Assembly (NCBI GenBank): GCA_017163975.1
Contig: JAFFSR010000220.1
Location: 10,062,001-10,126,000 of the forward strand
Reading direction: 5' to 3'
Length of the DNA stretch: 64,000 bases
From: Anastatus disparis
Lineage: Eukaryota; Arthropoda; Insecta; Hymenoptera; Eupelmidae
Shown here in pieces: positions 62,491 to 64,000 of this stretch. The translations under genes were made by a program, and so were the position numbers. Position 1 is the stretch's first letter, and the number at the start of each line of letters is the position of its first letter. The notes under the pieces were generated by a model, which was not told the DNA's origin, ran no database searches, and saw nothing but the letters and a program-made list of their open reading frames with translations.

Positions 62491-64000
62491 CTTCTCAATG
62501 CAGATATAATTAAGTGATATTTGATAAAATGGTGTGATATATTTTTTGGTAATCAAATAAGTAAATTTTTTATATTAATTAATTTCAAATATTTTTTATT
62601 GATAACTTAATATTGTGCTTTATGAGAAAGAATATGGGGGGAAATGGATTTTAACGTATATCTTAAACACTAAAACCAGCATATAAATAAAATTTGTATG
62701 CTTTTTGCTTTTTCATAGAGAAAGCATTGTATAGATATTTATTCTCTGATAATAAAAGGGCAAATTTCATTCATTGCCTTTCCAAATTGTAAAATTAATA
62801 AAATAAAAATAAAGAAATTAAATACTCGTAATTTTTGCCTCTTTGATCTGGCCGACGCCCCGGTAAAAACTTAATCAGTTGAAACTGGTTAAGAAGTTAG
62901 TCTATTGCCAGGTCTTTTATAATAAATAATATAAGAAAACGAATCAGCTGTTCGAAAATCAGCTATTTTACCACAATTCAGATAACATAACTTTTAAAAT
63001 TACAGCAATTGATCTCGTCGTTTGTACTTATGGGGCTTGAATTAAAATTTAAGATCATGTACTATGTGTTGTAAAAAAACTAATTTACATATTACAAACA
63101 AATTAGTTTAAAAACTAATTTTGAGTTTAATATTTTAGAATCGTTAATACTCGTCAATCGTCTATATTCGAATATTATAGATGTATATGTAATGGATATA
63201 TTTTCTTTTTTTTAAATTATTTCATTTTTATCTAAAGAATCTCTAGAATTTTGTTATTATTAAATTTTTCATTAAATATGAATATACATTACTTTGAATT
63301 AATCTTGACAGTGACATTTATTGTGTTTCAGATCAGAGTGATGAATTAAGCGTTAATTAAATTTGAGTTTATTAAACGTAGTCCGATGATAATTCATTAA
63401 ATATCCTGAAATTGGGTAAGTAAATACGGTTTAATTTGAAACTTAAACGTTATTTTTTGAAAAATTGTTTATTACTAACATTTTAGGTTCTTTAATAATT
63501 TAAACATTTTATTTTCACTTGCTAAGTTTGTTTATTATTTAAATTAATAAAAGTATTCAAAATTACAATAAAAGATAAGAAAATTTTAAAACTGTGTTAA
63601 AAAAATTATTCATCAAATATTTTTCAAAATTTTCATATGCTTCATATTTTTATTTTAAAGATTTTCATTAATTTTCACAATAAGTAAACAAAGTAAAAAA
63701 AGTATCCTGAAAATTCAATCTTATAAAATAGAAACGAGATAGATATTTTTATAAAAATCAGTTATTAGAAATAAATTGTTTTATTTTTGGTTCGACCGAT
63801 AAAGTTGCTCGAAGCTCGAACTTTATTATATAAAAATTTTCAAAGTCATAAATACGCCTTCCATGGTAAACTTGGCAAAAGCCAACTTTTTAATCCACTA
63901 CAATCATATGGTTTAACAGTAAACAAAACTTTCTCTCGACTTTATTATTATATTTTCTTTATTAATTCTACCTTATACAATCCCCGTATATATAAAGCTT

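Larger units (their letters stand above)
61278..64000. other. Region upstream of the first visible RhoGEF exon
   Basis: Probably intron, since the exon at 61277 starts with a splice acceptor and mid-protein sequence. It contains a SINE of each family and a foldback. No N-terminal RhoGEF exon could be recognised. Confidence 0.5.

Noticed and set aside
14126..62492. tRNA-like sequences at several sites as functional tRNA genes
   Set aside because: Each is joined to the same non-tRNA body and lacks a proper acceptor stem, so they are SINE heads.
63330..63418. Possible plus-strand exon between gtgtttcag and a gtaag
   Set aside because: All three frames contain stop codons, so it is not coding. 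A noncoding exon cannot be excluded but nothing supports it.

Overview
The window looks like nuclear DNA of an AT-rich arthropod, most likely an insect. The genes are intron-rich with canonical GT-AG borders and metazoan protein families. Between them lie long AT-rich introns dense in tRNA-derived SINEs, MITE-like elements and simple repeats. There are no operons or bacterial signals. I cannot fix the species. An AT-rich parasitoid wasp is a guess, not something the sequence proves.

Layout. (1) 1001-9476, plus strand: an 11-exon gene derived from CBP/p300. It encodes two KIX domains, then the short conserved helix that follows TAZ1 in CBP, then a TAZ1-type zinc finger, and it stops without bromodomain, acetyltransferase, ZZ or TAZ2. 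Its 5' end is probably outside the window. (2) 9477-15600: gene-poor. (3) 16038-25887, plus strand: a complete 9-exon gene for a 676-residue membrane-associated protein resembling wax-ester synthase/DGAT-type O-acyltransferases. (4) 25888-30435: gene-poor, with SINEs and MITEs. (5) 30436-32841 and 36427-38710, minus strand: two paralogous multi-exon genes with a tyrosine-recombinase (Crypton-like) fold that lack the catalytic tyrosine. They lie in a ~4 kb segmental duplication (about 29390-33430 and 35580-39300) around a large palindromic element. (6) 39310-43070: gene-poor. (7) 43071-61277, minus strand: 17 coding exons of an ARHGEF17/TEM4-like Rho guanine-nucleotide exchange factor (DH, PH, beta-propeller, polyQ tail), whose N-terminal exons lie beyond the window or were not recognised.

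Exon borders were set by hand from splice sites. In all five gene models the codon phases close exactly across every junction, which is the main support for them. The genes are not a functional cluster. A CBP-like adaptor, a lipid acyltransferase, a recombinase-derived pair and a RhoGEF sit side by side as unrelated loci.

Repeats: at least eight copies of one tRNA-derived SINE, two copies of a second, an identical-length 230 bp MITE pair with TA target duplications, several long foldback elements (one with ~125 bp arms and a 19 nt loop), and a ~65 bp minisatellite. Most apparent long reading frames outside the listed exons look like chance frames in AT-rich DNA.
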